Positions 8,244-17,091 of a stretch of DNA of 44,523 nucleotides are shown one piece after another. Both the position numbers and the translations under genes were made by a program. Where the stretch lies: the NCBI RefSeq assembly GCF_008245225.1, contig NZ_VTAW01000028.1:1-44523 (forward strand), read 5' to 3'. Every line of letters starts with the position of its first letter. The stretch's first letter is position 1. Source of the DNA: Natrialba swarupiae. Its GTDB lineage: Archaea; Halobacteriota; Halobacteria; Halobacteriales; Natrialbaceae. The notes beneath the pieces are model-generated. The model ran no database searches, was not told the origin of the DNA, and saw nothing but the letters and a program-made list of their open reading frames with translations.

Positions 8244-9616
8244 GCGAAATCACCCAGCGATGCATCCGCCGGTTCGTCGACCGGTTCTGTCTCTTCGGCC
8301 TGCTCGGTCGTATCGTTCCCCTCCGGGGAACCGACTTCGGTCGCGGCGTCGTCCTCCTCGTCGGCGGCAGTGTCCTCTCGGTCGGCGTCGTCGCCCCTCT
8401 GCTCGGTGGTCGCGTCCGGTTCGTCGCCGTTCTCGCCGTCCGTACCCGAAAGGTGGTCCGCGACGGTCGTCACCGTCTCCGGGTCGCGTTCGGGTGCCGG
8501 GTCGAACGCCGCGTCGTCGTCCTCGAGCAGGTCTCGAACCCGCCGTTCGACCGTCTCGCGGACGTTCGAGTCCGGGAGTTCGTCCTCGCGGACGGTGCGA
8601 TCGATCTCGAGGGCGGCGTCGCTCAGCCCGAGTTCGCGGACCCGCTCGCGGACGGCGTCGTCCGGATCGGCAAAGCTGACGGTGACCGCCTCGTCCTCGT
8701 CGGGGAGTTCGCGGCGGTCGTTGACGCGGGCGACTAACGCGTCGCGGTCGGTCGCCAGTTCTTCGATCGCCGCGGGTGCGATCGGCCGGCCTGCCCCCTC
8801 GATCGTGACGACGACGACCGCCTCCGCGAGGTCGTGTTGGCGCACTCGGTCCTGCACGCGGTCGACGCCCTCGCCCTCCTCGAGTTCGACGTCGACAAAG
8901 ACGAACTCGCGCGTCGAGGGGAGTCCACGGCGGCTGATCGCGACGTCGTCTGCGAACTCGACGATGTTGTAGCCTCGGCCCTCACGTTCGCTGGCGCTCG
9001 CGCGTTCGGTAGACCCGCAGTAGGTGACCCAGGTGTCGAGCACCTCCGCGGTGCCGGGGGCGTGGTTGTCCCCGAGCAAGAGGGCGTCGAAGTCGACAGT
9101 CGCGTCCTCGAGCAGGGTCTCGGTGTCCCAGTCCGCGTGGGCGAACGGCTCGAACAGGCCGTGGCTCACGAGCGTCGCGTGATCGGCCTCCTCGGGGACG
9201 GGATCAAACTCGTAGCTGAGGTCGTCCCGTCGCGACCGGGGAACGAAGTCGAGCCCGTAGAAGGCGGCGTCACCGACCACCGTTGGCTCGGCACCGAGTC
9301 TGGTCGCGAGGCCGAGGTCGGCAAAGAGGTCGAGCCACTGAGCGTCGCGTTTCCCCTCGTGGTTGCCGACGACTGCCAAGAACGGAATGTCGGCGTCGGC
9401 GAGCGTCCGGAGTACGTCGACGGTTCCCTGGAGGTCGATCAGCCCCGGCCGGCGGTCGTGAAAGAGGTCACCCGCGTGGACCACGGCGTCGACGTCGTCG
9501 TCGACCGCGTCCTCGACAACGCTCCGGAACGCCTCGAGGAAATCCCGTCGTCGTTCGGGCGCGTTGTACTGTTGATACCCGATGTGGGTGTCGCCCGTAT
9601 GTATCACCCGCGTCAT
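8240..9616 (-). CDS. mre11: DNA double-strand break repair nuclease Mre11
   Basis: This 458-residue Mn-dependent exo/endonuclease is the partner of Rad50. Phosphodiesterase motifs are intact: HTGDTHIG (D9, H11), HAGDLFHDRRP (D50), VVGNHE (N85, H86), SHGLF and LLGDNHAPG. The C-terminal half is long and acidic, ending in about 90 low-complexity D/E/T residues, typical of haloarchaeal Mre11. Unlike most genes here it is not leaderless: a Shine-Dalgarno GGAGGGAT lies just before the ATG at 9616, and a TATA-like CCTTTACTTT (about 9670) would give a leader near 30 nt. The stop overlaps rad50 by 4 bp. Confidence 0.97.
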   Translation of the reverse strand: MTRVIHTGDTHIGYQQYNAPERRRDFLEAFRSVVEDAVDDDVDAVVHAGDLFHDRRPGLIDLQGTVDVLRTLADADIPFLAVVGNHEGKRDAQWLDLFADLGLATRLGAEPTVVGDAAFYGLDFVPRSRRDDLSYEFDPVPEEADHATLVSHGLFEPFAHADWDTETLLEDATVDFDALLLGDNHAPGTAEVLDTWVTYCGSTERASASEREGRGYNIVEFADDVAISRRGLPSTREFVFVDVELEEGEGVDRVQDRVRQHDLAEAVVVVTIEGAGRPIAPAAIEELATDRDALVARVNDRRELPDEDEAVTVSFADPDDAVRERVRELGLSDAALEIDRTVREDELPDSNVRETVERRVRDLLEDDDAAFDPAPERDPETVTTVADHLSGTDGENGDEPDATTEQRGDDADREDTAADEEDDAATEVGSPEGNDTTEQAEETEPVDEPADASLGDFA

Positions 9617-9730
9617 CTATCCCTCCATTGGCGTGTCGCCCCTATAGGGATTCCGCGACCGGAGCGAAAGTAAAGGGGCGTCTCGATGTCGGAGCTGTAC
9701 ACCCGAAGCGAGAGAGAAACGGAGAGTGCG

Positions 9731-10000
9731 TTAGGCGTCGATATCCAGCGTGTAGAGGCGTTTTCGCGCGTCGGAGAAAGAAAACCGGGAGTCGATCACG
9801 TTCTCCTCGTCGAGGCGATTCAGCGCGTAGCGAACCGTCCGCGAGGGGAGAAGCGTCTCGTCTGCGATCTGCTGTTGGGTCATCGTCTCGTTGTACTCTA
9901 AGACCTTCGCGACGAGTTTCGCACTCGGCGGGAGGTCGCGAACGTCGTCCCACGTCCCTCGTTGCTCGGCGTCCTGTCGAAACGTCTCTGAAGCACTCAT
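9731..10000 (-). CDS. winged helix-turn-helix DNA-binding protein
   Basis: This 89-residue single-domain regulator has PPSAKLVAKVLEYNE as helix 1, MTQQQIADETLLPSRTVRYALNRL as the helix-turn-helix (T-Q-Q-Q-I-A, recognition helix SRTVRYAL) and a wing VIDSRFSFSDARKRLYTLD. It resembles the MarR/TrmB-like minimal winged helices common in haloarchaea, without an effector domain. It is divergent from pan with 124 bp between starts and could regulate pan or itself (inference from location). It lies 114 bp from the mre11 start on the same strand. No ligand or DNA target can be read from the sequence. Confidence 0.8.
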   Translation of the reverse strand: MSASETFRQDAEQRGTWDDVRDLPPSAKLVAKVLEYNETMTQQQIADETLLPSRTVRYALNRLDEENVIDSRFSFSDARKRLYTLDIDA

Positions 10001-10124
10001 CGTCTACCTATTCCGAATACGAGGTAATAATATTTACTGTTTCGTTTAATGCTTGGGAGTTATCTCCCACGGCGAATCGTTTCGACCCGAAGCCTCTTAT
10101 GAACCAACACCCAAAGCTTGGGTG

Positions 10125-11342
10125 ATGACCGACACTGTGGACGACGTCGACCTCCCATACGACGAGGACGAGGCGTCCCAACAGGAGAAGATCCAGGCGC
10201 TCGAGGAACGGCTGGAGATCCTCGAGGCGCAAAACGAGGAGATGCGAGACAAACTCCTCGACGCGAACGCCGAGAACAACAAGTACCAGCAGAAACTCGA
10301 GCGGCTCACACACGAGAACAAGAAGCTCAAGCAATCCCCGCTGTTCGTCGCCACGATCCAGGAGATCACGGACGAAGGCGTCATTATCAAACAACACGGG
10401 AACAACCAGGAGGCGCTGACCGAAGTCACCGACGAGATGCGCGAGGAACTCGAACCGGACGCGCGCGTCGCGGTCAACAACTCACTCTCTATCGTCAAGT
10501 CTCTCTCGAACGAAACCGACGTGCGCGCTCGCGTGATGGAAGTCACCGAGAGTCCGGACGTCAGCTACGAGGACATCGGCGGCCTCGAAGAGCAGATGCA
10601 GGAGGTCCGCGAGACCGTCGAAATGCCCCTCGAGAGCCCCGAGATGTTCGACGACGTCGGAATCGATCCGCCGAGCGGCGTGTTGCTGTACGGCCCGCCG
10701 GGGACGGGCAAGACGATGCTCGCGAAGGCCGTCGCGAACCAGACCGACGCCACCTTCATCAAGATGGCCGGCTCCGAACTCGTCCACAAGTTCATCGGCG
10801 AGGGCGCGAAGCTGGTGCGTGATCTGTTCAAGGTCGCCCGCGAGCACGAACCCGCGGTGATCTTCATCGACGAGATCGACGCCATAGCCGCAAAACGAAC
10901 CGAGTCGAAGACCTCGGGCGACGCAGAGGTCCAGCGGACGATGATGCAACTCCTCTCCGAGATGGACGGCTTCGAGGAACGCGGCGAGATCCGCATCATC
11001 GCCGCGACCAACCGCTTCGACATGCTCGACCGTGCGATCTTGCGCCCGGGCCGGTTCGACCGCCTCATCGAGGTGCCCAAGCCGAACCAGGAGGGTCGCG
11101 AGATCATCTTCGAGATCCACACCCGCGGCATGAACGTCGCCGACGACGTCGAGTTCACCGAACTCGCGGACGAAGCGGACGAAGCCTCCGGTGCCGACAT
11201 CAAGGCGATCTGCACCGAAGCGGGGATGTTCGCCATCCGCGACGACCGAACCGAGATTAGGATGGAGGACTTCCGTAGCGCCTGGGAGAAGATCCAGGCC
11301 GACTCGGACGCATCCGACGAAGTCTCCAAGACGTTCGCCTAG
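10125..11342 (+). CDS. pan: proteasome-activating nucleotidase PAN
   Basis: This 405-residue AAA ATPase forms the hexameric unfoldase that feeds substrates to the archaeal 20S proteasome. It has an N-terminal coiled coil (about residues 15-70, KIQALEERLEILEAQNEEM), an OB-fold domain (SPLFVATIQEITDEGVIIK), Walker A GPPGTGKT (about 190-197), Walker B VIFIDEIDAI, sensor/second region IIAATNRFD and arginine finger RPGRFDR. The C-terminus TFA is a weak version of the HbYX motif that opens the proteasome gate. The ATG at 10125 is preferred over upstream in-frame codons because the TATA element CTCTTATGA (10094-10102) sits about 25-28 bp before it. Haloarchaea often have two PAN paralogues; which one this is cannot be told. 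Confidence 0.95.
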   Translation: MTDTVDDVDLPYDEDEASQQEKIQALEERLEILEAQNEEMRDKLLDANAENNKYQQKLERLTHENKKLKQSPLFVATIQEITDEGVIIKQHGNNQEALTEVTDEMREELEPDARVAVNNSLSIVKSLSNETDVRARVMEVTESPDVSYEDIGGLEEQMQEVRETVEMPLESPEMFDDVGIDPPSGVLLYGPPGTGKTMLAKAVANQTDATFIKMAGSELVHKFIGEGAKLVRDLFKVAREHEPAVIFIDEIDAIAAKRTESKTSGDAEVQRTMMQLLSEMDGFEERGEIRIIAATNRFDMLDRAILRPGRFDRLIEVPKPNQEGREIIFEIHTRGMNVADDVEFTELADEADEASGADIKAICTEAGMFAIRDDRTEIRMEDFRSAWEKIQADSDASDEVSKTFA

Positions 11343-11430
11343 ACCCTCTCCGTTTTCCGCTTCGAATCGCGTTTTCGCGATCGCTCGACCTCGAGTCGCG
11401 TCTCAGCCGTCTCCGACTCCAGACTCGTCC

Positions 11431-11568
11431 TCACAGCGCCGCGAACACGAGCCACGGGACGACGAACAGTGCGAGCGTCAACACGGCGAGAATCAGGAGG
11501 TAGCCGACGCCCGTTCCGGCTGCGGCGATCCACGACGGATGATCGAACGCGTTGCGATCGATTGCCAT
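11431..11568 (-). CDS. very small single-pass membrane protein
   Basis: This 45-residue protein opens MAIDRNAFDHPSWIAAAG and then is one long hydrophobic helix (GVGYLLILAVLTLALFVVPWLVFAAL) running to the C-terminus. It is convergent with pan and divergent from guaAa. The start at 11568 is supported by a TATA box (GTTTATCC on the minus strand, about 11591-11597) some 25 bp upstream, i.e. a leaderless mRNA. Function unknown. The clear promoter, the start and the clean topology argue that it is real despite its size. Confidence 0.65.
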   Translation of the reverse strand: MAIDRNAFDHPSWIAAAGTGVGYLLILAVLTLALFVVPWLVFAAL

Positions 11569-11667
11569 ACGAATCGATGTGCAGTCGGGAGGATAAACGT
11601 ACCGGAGCCCGAGAGATCGGATCGGTTTTCGGACCGTTTTTACCACCTGAGCGGCTAGGAGCCGCCA

Positions 11668-12222
11668 ATGACGAAGATCGTCGTGGTCGACAACCACGGA
11701 CAGTTTACGCATCTGGAGCGCCGGGCGCTTCGGGACCTCGGCGTCGAGACGGAATTGGTCGACAACGAGACGGCTCCGGAAGAGGTCGACGCCGACGGTG
11801 TCGTTCTCTCGGGTGGACCGGATATGGATCGCATCGGCAAGTCGGCGGCGTATCTCGAGAGCGATCTCCCCGTGTTAGGGATCTGTCTCGGCATGCAACT
11901 GATCGCCGAGGAACTCGGCGGTCGCGTCGGCGGCGGCGAGTATGGTGGGTACGCCGACGTCACCGTCGATATCGTCGACGAGGACGATCCGCTTACCGGC
12001 TCGCTTCACCCCGAGACGCGGGTCTGGGCGAGCCACGCCGACGAAGTCAAGGAACTCCCCGACGGGTTCGAGTTGACCGGGAAAAGCGACGTCTGTGACG
12101 TCGAGGCGATGAGCGACACCGACCGCGATCTCTACGGCGTCCAGTGGCACCCGGAGGTCGCACATACCGAGGAAGGCGACGAAATCTTCGAGAACTTCCT
12201 CGAGATCTGCGAGTCCAACTGA
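11668..12222 (+). CDS. guaAa: GMP synthase, glutamine amidotransferase subunit A
   Basis: This 184-residue class-I glutamine amidotransferase hydrolyses glutamine and passes ammonia to the ATP-pyrophosphatase subunit GuaAb to turn XMP into GMP. Archaea keep the two halves as separate proteins, and the length matches subunit A. The catalytic nucleophile is the Cys of GICLGMQ (residue 73); the His and Glu of the triad are in WHPEVAHTEEGDE near residues 160-162. A TATA-like GTTTTTACC about 30 bp upstream and AGGAG just before the ATG support the start. The synthetase subunit is not in the window. Confidence 0.93.
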   Translation: MTKIVVVDNHGQFTHLERRALRDLGVETELVDNETAPEEVDADGVVLSGGPDMDRIGKSAAYLESDLPVLGICLGMQLIAEELGGRVGGGEYGGYADVTVDIVDEDDPLTGSLHPETRVWASHADEVKELPDGFELTGKSDVCDVEAMSDTDRDLYGVQWHPEVAHTEEGDEIFENFLEICESN

Positions 12223-12293
12223 CGGGCGTCCAGTCGTTCGTTACTTCGCGCATCTGCCTCTCTCCGACTCTCGTGGACCGCTGATCCGATCTC

Positions 12294-12839
12294 TCACCGC
12301 TCTTTGGCCGCCAAGAGATCCGTGTGAACGACGGCCCGATACTGACTGTCGGTCGCGGCCTCGAGTCGATCGAGCAACGCCGTCACGCGAGAGAACGACT
12401 CGGGACGTTCGAACGGATCGTCGACGTCCTGGTCGCGGCGCCGACAGAGCCCGACGAACGAAACGAGCGCGGGACGGGTGCCGGGGAGCGCGTAGACGAC
12501 GCCGAGGTCGGCGTCGTCCTCGAACTGGTCGAGCCAGTGGTCGATCACCGGTTCGGCCACGCGACGCGGTCGTCGTCGTTCGTCGGCGAGTTCCGCCGCG
12601 TCGATGTCGTGGTCTTCGAGTACCGAATCGAGAGCCGCCTGGACCTCGTCGACGTTCTCCTCGAACGACGGTGCGTCGGCCTCGGCCTCGAGTAACGTCG
12701 CGAACGCCTCGAGTTCCTCGCGTCTGACGGCGACGGGGTAGACGAACTCGTGGGTCTCCTTCGGGAGTGCGTACGACTTCCCCTCGACGCCCTGTTCGCC
12801 GGGGCCCGAACTCCCCAGCATCAGGTCGAGTATTCCCAT
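12294..12839 (-). CDS. conserved haloarchaeal protein of unknown function
   Basis: This acidic protein of 181 residues has no membrane helix or recognised domain. It opens MGILDLMLGSSGPGEQG and contains two helical stretches (EELEAFATLLEAEADAPSFEENVDEVQAAL; AEPVIDHWLDQFEDDADLGVVYALPG). A basic RRRPRR patch lies in the middle. The ATG at 12839 is fixed by a TATA box (ACTTATTC on the minus strand, about 12862-12869) roughly 26 bp upstream. It is convergent with guaAa and follows the SprT-like gene on the same strand with 95 bp between, so it has its own promoter. Confidence 0.7.
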   Translation of the reverse strand: MGILDLMLGSSGPGEQGVEGKSYALPKETHEFVYPVAVRREELEAFATLLEAEADAPSFEENVDEVQAALDSVLEDHDIDAAELADERRRPRRVAEPVIDHWLDQFEDDADLGVVYALPGTRPALVSFVGLCRRRDQDVDDPFERPESFSRVTALLDRLEAATDSQYRAVVHTDLLAAKER

Positions 12840-12934
12840 GGCTACAACAGGTCCGCTGAGCCGAATAAGTGTTCCGCGAACGCACCCCGTTCGCGGTGGT
12901 TCTGGGCGGCGATCGCGGCTGTCGCGACAGGCGA

Positions 12935-13507
12935 CTACCACTCCTCTCCGAGTGCCGACTTCGCGCCGCCGTAACCACTCGAGGTCGTCCACGTCCGACC
13001 GCTGTCGGCGTGTTCGACCTCGTAGGTGCCGCCACAACAGCCACACCAGTACCGACCGGGAGAGGTCACCGGCTTCGAGGCCCGGTGGCGCGTCGCCGTC
13101 CACTCGCAGTCGGTCTCGAGACACCGGAGGACGTATCTCGGCTCGGCGAACGACCGGCAGTGACGCGGCGCGTCGAGCGTCGCAGCCTTCTCGCGAAAGC
13201 GGGAACCGTGACCCGATTCGCCAAACTGCTGGAACTCCCAGGCGTGGACGAGTTCGTGTCTGACGACCGCGGCGAACTCCTCCCACTCGTAGCGCTCGTA
13301 GGCCCGCCGCGTGAGGACGATCGTCGCCACTTCCCGGCGTGTATTCCACCGACAGGCACCCGCACGGCGTTTCGCCCGCGCCGAGACCGACCACTCGAGG
13401 GCCCCGAGGTCGACCTCGAGGTCGTACTCGCGGCTGACGCCCCGGGCGTGAATCCGCGCCCTGGCCAGGATCTCGTCGTCGATCGTGAGCCGTTCGCCGT
13501 CGGTCAC
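12935..13507 (-). CDS. SprT-like zinc metalloprotein
   Basis: This 190-residue SprT-family protein has the metzincin-type motif HELVHAWE (H84, E85, H88) in the expected mid-protein position, preceded by a beta-rich region (TIVLTRRAYERYEWEEF). A C-terminal zinc-ribbon pair (RCLETDCEW and YWCGCCGGTYEVEH) completes the fold. The eukaryotic relative Spartan degrades DNA-protein crosslinks, and a comparable repair protease role here is inferred, not shown. The start is GTG at 13507. It is divergent from the nucleoside-phosphorylase-like gene, 60 bp between starts. Confidence 0.88.
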   Translation of the reverse strand: MTDGERLTIDDEILARARIHARGVSREYDLEVDLGALEWSVSARAKRRAGACRWNTRREVATIVLTRRAYERYEWEEFAAVVRHELVHAWEFQQFGESGHGSRFREKAATLDAPRHCRSFAEPRYVLRCLETDCEWTATRHRASKPVTSPGRYWCGCCGGTYEVEHADSGRTWTTSSGYGGAKSALGEEW

Positions 13508-13567
13508 GGGCCGACCGAGGGAGTGGCGGTCCGAAATTCTTTCCGTTTACCCCACGAGGTCGTGGTC

Positions 13568-14587
13568 ATGAGCGACGATCCGACTACGACCGGTGGCGCG
13601 GCCGAGGCCGACCCGAGCGCCAATCGGGACCGTCCGACCCCCCGACCGGCGGACCCCGACGACCCGGTCCAGCCCTCCGCGCTCGTCCTCCCGGCGGCCG
13701 CCGAGGAGCCGCTCGACGAACGCCGACCCTGGCTCGAGCGCCGAGATCTCGAGGCTGCCTACGAGATTCCGGGTGCCGACACGCCGCTATATCTCACACC
13801 GGGCGGGGTCGCGATCACGACGACGGGAATCGGCAAGAGCGACGCGGCCACGACCGTGACCGCGTTGCTCGCGAACCCGGCCATCGATCTCGAGTCGGCG
13901 TACGTCGTCTCCTGTGGAATCGCCGGCGCGTCGCCGGCCACGGCCGCGCTCGGCTCCGTCGCGGTCGCCGACGTCGTCGTCGACTGGGATCGAAAACACC
14001 GCTGGGACCGCGGTGCGGAGTCCGTCGCCGGAGCCGACGACGGTGACGCCGCCGAATTCGAAACGATCGACCTCCTCGCGTACCGGCCCCGCGATTACGT
14101 CTCCCACCTCGACGACCGAGTCGTCGAGACCGGCCTCCGTGGTGCCCGATCCGTCGCGCTTGTCGAGAACGACGAAACGCTCGCCTACCAGCGCCGGTAC
14201 CCGGACGCGCCGGAAACCGGCCCGATCGTCGGCGTCGGAACGACCGTTACAGGCGACGAGTTCTGGCACGGCGAGCGCTACGCGCGGGAGGTCGACCACC
14301 TCTGTGAACGCTACGGCGTCGATCCCTACGTAACGACGCAGATGGAAGACGCCGCGACGGCGACCGCACTCGAGCGATTCGGTCTACTCGAGCGCTACGT
14401 GAGCGTGCGTGCGATCGCGAACTACGACCGACCGTCGCCGGGCGAATCCGTCGAGGAGAGTTTCGACGGGAACGAGGCGAGTCTGGCGCTCGCGATCGAA
14501 AACGCCGCCCGCGCCGGCGACGGGGTCGTCGACGAACTCGTCTCGAGCGATCCACTCGGGATACGGGAGGGCGGCGTCTCGAGTTAA
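13568..14587 (+). CDS. purine nucleoside permease/phosphorylase-fold (NUP) protein
   Basis: This 339-residue soluble protein belongs to the purine nucleoside phosphorylase fold and is most like the NUP family: VAITTTGIGKSDAATTVTALLANPAIDLESAYVVSCGIAG is cut here in parts (TTGIGKSDAATTVTALL; YVVSCGIAGASP) and is followed by TTQMEDAATATAL and IRAIANYDRPSPGES-type substrate-pocket motifs. The first 70 residues are a proline/aspartate-rich haloarchaeal extension. Despite the family name there is no membrane helix or signal peptide, so nucleoside cleavage or binding is likelier than transport (inference). The ATG at 13568 is chosen over an open upstream frame, which is only antisense to the SprT gene. 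Its stop overlaps the convergent carboxylase by 4 bp. Confidence 0.8.
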   Translation: MSDDPTTTGGAAEADPSANRDRPTPRPADPDDPVQPSALVLPAAAEEPLDERRPWLERRDLEAAYEIPGADTPLYLTPGGVAITTTGIGKSDAATTVTALLANPAIDLESAYVVSCGIAGASPATAALGSVAVADVVVDWDRKHRWDRGAESVAGADDGDAAEFETIDLLAYRPRDYVSHLDDRVVETGLRGARSVALVENDETLAYQRRYPDAPETGPIVGVGTTVTGDEFWHGERYAREVDHLCERYGVDPYVTTQMEDAATATALERFGLLERYVSVRAIANYDRPSPGESVEESFDGNEASLALAIENAARAGDGVVDELVSSDPLGIREGGVSS

Positions 14588-16356
14588 ATGACCGTGCCGT
14601 GTTTCTTCCGCGGGAGTGATTTCTCGACGTCCTCATAGAACGCAAAGCGTGCGGCCAGCTCCTCGCGGAGCTCACTCGGCGGAACGATTTCGTCGATGAC
14701 GACCTCGCTGGCCATCCGATGGACGTCGATGTCCTCGCGGTACTCCTCGCGCAGTTCGCGCTCGCGTCGCTCCCGTTTTTCGGGGTCGTCGATCTCGGAA
14801 AGTTTGCGGGCGTAGACGGCGTTGACCGCCGCCTCGGGACCCATGATTGCGATCTCGCCGGACGGGAGGCCGATGACGCTCTCGGGATCGTACGCTGGAC
14901 CCCCCATCGCGTAGATCCCCGCGCCGTAGGCCTTGCGGACGACGACCGTCTGTTTCGGCACCGTCGCCGACGACGTCGCGTAGATCATCTTCTTGCCCGC
15001 CTCGAGGATTCCCTCCGTCTCGACCTGCGAACCGGCCATGAATCCGGGGGTATCACAGAGGTAGAGCAGCGGGACGTTGAACGCGTCACACGTCCAGATA
15101 AACTCCGCCGCCTTCTCGGCGGCGTCGGGGAAGATCGCCCCCGCACGGTGGGCCGGTTGATTGGCGACGATGCCGATCGGGCGGCCGTCGATCCGGGCGA
15201 ACGCGGTGAGGATCTCCGCGCCGTAATCGGGGCGTAACTCGAAGTAGGTGCCGCCATCGACGACCCGCTCGACGACGTCCAGCACGTCGTATCCCTCGTT
15301 TGGGTGCTGTGGGACGACGGCGTCGATTCCTGCTGGCGAACGATCGGGCGGCGTCGGTTCGCCGCGTGGCGGCGTCTCGTCGGCGTTGTCCGGGAGGTAG
15401 GTGATCAACTGCGCGACGAGTTCGCGGGCGTGTTCTTCGTCTTCGGCGACCAGGTCCGCCGAGCCTGACTCCCGGGCGTGGACCTGGGGGCCGCCCAGCG
15501 CCTCGAGGTCGATCTCCTCGCCGGTCACCATCTGGACCATTCGTGGCGAGGCAATCGCCATCGCTGACATGTTCTCGACCATGATCGTGAAGTCGGCGAA
15601 GACCGGCGTGTACGCCGCGCCGGCGATACACGGCCCGTAGAGCACGCAGATCTGGGGGACGCGACCGGAGAGCATCGAGTGGTTGTAGTAGTACTTGCCG
15701 ATCCCCTCGCGATTGGCGAAGAAGCCGGTCTGCTGGTCGATTCGACCGCCCGAGGAGTCCATCAGATAGAGCACCGGCCGACCGGTCTTCAGAGCCCGCT
15801 GTTGCATTCGGAGGAACTTCTCGACGCCCTTTGCGGCCATACTGCCGCGTTTGACCGTGTAGTCGTTGGCCATGAAGTGAACGTCCCGCCCCTCGAACGT
15901 CGCCGCGCCGGTGATGAGTCCGTCCGCCGGCAGCCGGTCGTCCGTCTCCTCACCGACGCCCTCGGGATGCCAGTCGTCGAACGCCCCAAAGCGCCCATCC
16001 TCGAAGAGCAATTCGTTCCCGTCGTCGCCGAACCACAGCTCGAGTCGGTCGCGGACGAACAGTTTCTCCCCTTCCTCGAGTTGTTCCCGGTAGCGTTCGG
16101 GGCCACCTTCGTAGATGTCCTCGATTTCCTCACGAAGCCGTCGTTCGCGGTCGGTCGGCTCGAGTTCGTCGGTCTCCGATTCCGTCCGGTCGGCTGGTGA
16201 GGGGCTCGCCGACTCGTCGTCGAACTCGTGGACGACCGCCGGCTCGTCGTCGTCGCCGACGTACACTTCGACGGTGTCGCCGACGTGTTCGGCCAACGCG
16301 GCGGCGACGGCCGATGCTTCATCGTCGGTCGCCTCCCCGGCGATTCGAACGTTCAT
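14584..16356 (-). CDS. acyl-CoA carboxylase carboxyltransferase subunit with N-terminal extension
   Basis: This 590-residue carboxyltransferase moves carboxyl from biotin to acetyl- or propionyl-CoA (PccB/methylmalonyl-CoA type). It has two crotonase-fold halves with oxyanion glycines, YGPCIAGAAYTPVFADF in the N half and AYGAGIYAMGGPAYDP in the C half, plus VANQPAHRAGAIFPDAAEKAA. A normal PccB has about 515-520 residues. The extra is N-terminal: residues 1-45 resemble the small haloarchaeal 'acc operon'/PccX polypeptide, then an acidic linker to residue 75. The ATG at 16356 has a TATA (GTTTTTGTC, about 16379-16387) about 25 bp upstream, so this extension is in the transcript. The biotin carboxylase subunit is not in the window. 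Confidence 0.92.
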   Translation of the reverse strand: MNVRIAGEATDDEASAVAAALAEHVGDTVEVYVGDDDEPAVVHEFDDESASPSPADRTESETDELEPTDRERRLREEIEDIYEGGPERYREQLEEGEKLFVRDRLELWFGDDGNELLFEDGRFGAFDDWHPEGVGEETDDRLPADGLITGAATFEGRDVHFMANDYTVKRGSMAAKGVEKFLRMQQRALKTGRPVLYLMDSSGGRIDQQTGFFANREGIGKYYYNHSMLSGRVPQICVLYGPCIAGAAYTPVFADFTIMVENMSAMAIASPRMVQMVTGEEIDLEALGGPQVHARESGSADLVAEDEEHARELVAQLITYLPDNADETPPRGEPTPPDRSPAGIDAVVPQHPNEGYDVLDVVERVVDGGTYFELRPDYGAEILTAFARIDGRPIGIVANQPAHRAGAIFPDAAEKAAEFIWTCDAFNVPLLYLCDTPGFMAGSQVETEGILEAGKKMIYATSSATVPKQTVVVRKAYGAGIYAMGGPAYDPESVIGLPSGEIAIMGPEAAVNAVYARKLSEIDDPEKRERRERELREEYREDIDVHRMASEVVIDEIVPPSELREELAARFAFYEDVEKSLPRKKHGTVI

Positions 16357-17091
16357 AACAGTTGGTCGATGGAGAGAGACAAAAACCCAGCGCGGATCGG
16401 ACCGTGATACGGTGGCAAAATGGTTGCTCTGTCAGCGACCTGGCGGTCAGCGAGGACCAATCGAGGGCGGTCGCGTCGGATCGTGGATGTGGGCGACTCG
16501 TCGGCGGCGCGTGGGGCGGAGAGGGGAGTGGCCCGCGCGACTCCATCACTGTGGTCGGTCCCCATCGGAGCGGTGGGGAAAGAGGGGATGTCGGGCGTGG
16601 CGCGGGGCCTCCAGAGAGTGGACCGTGCCTCCGTGGTCACCAACACGGAGACGATAGATCGTTGTCGGATGACGTACACCAACGCTTGCGTTCAGTGGTT
16701 CAGCTATTATACGGTTTCCTCTCAATCGGTACCGCAGAACCCGCGACACGTCTGCGATTTCAGCGGTAACACGGTACAGCAATCCGCAAATATGTTCGTC
16801 GTCGAACTGATCCACACCGACCGTACTCGAGCGGCCAGTCCAACGCTGCTCGCCGCTCGTCCGCGAGCGAAAGCAGACCACCGTCACTGTCTTCGATAGT
16901 GACGTCCGTCGATGTCACGGCGGTGGCCGTCGACGACACGTCCGGCGGCAGTTGCAGGCAGAACGCCCTTCGCCCAGTTTCGCCTCCTAGTAGGATAGCG
17001 AACGACTCTCTCCGTGTACGTGAACGTTAGCTTTGGTCGACCGAGACACAGTTGGGGACAGCGCCGGTTCGACGCCGAACCTGAGGATCAA
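16357..17091. other. gene-poor interval between the carboxylase and the trypsin-like gene
   Basis: Several open frames cross this stretch on both strands, but none has a recognisable domain, a promoter in register or consistent codon bias. On the minus strand, about 16990-16765, one frame reads like coding sequence (an LQLPPDVSSTATAVTSTDV stretch) before it hits stops, so a decayed gene is possible. The only firm signal is the leaderless promoter of the carboxylase at 16379-16387. Confidence 0.4.
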
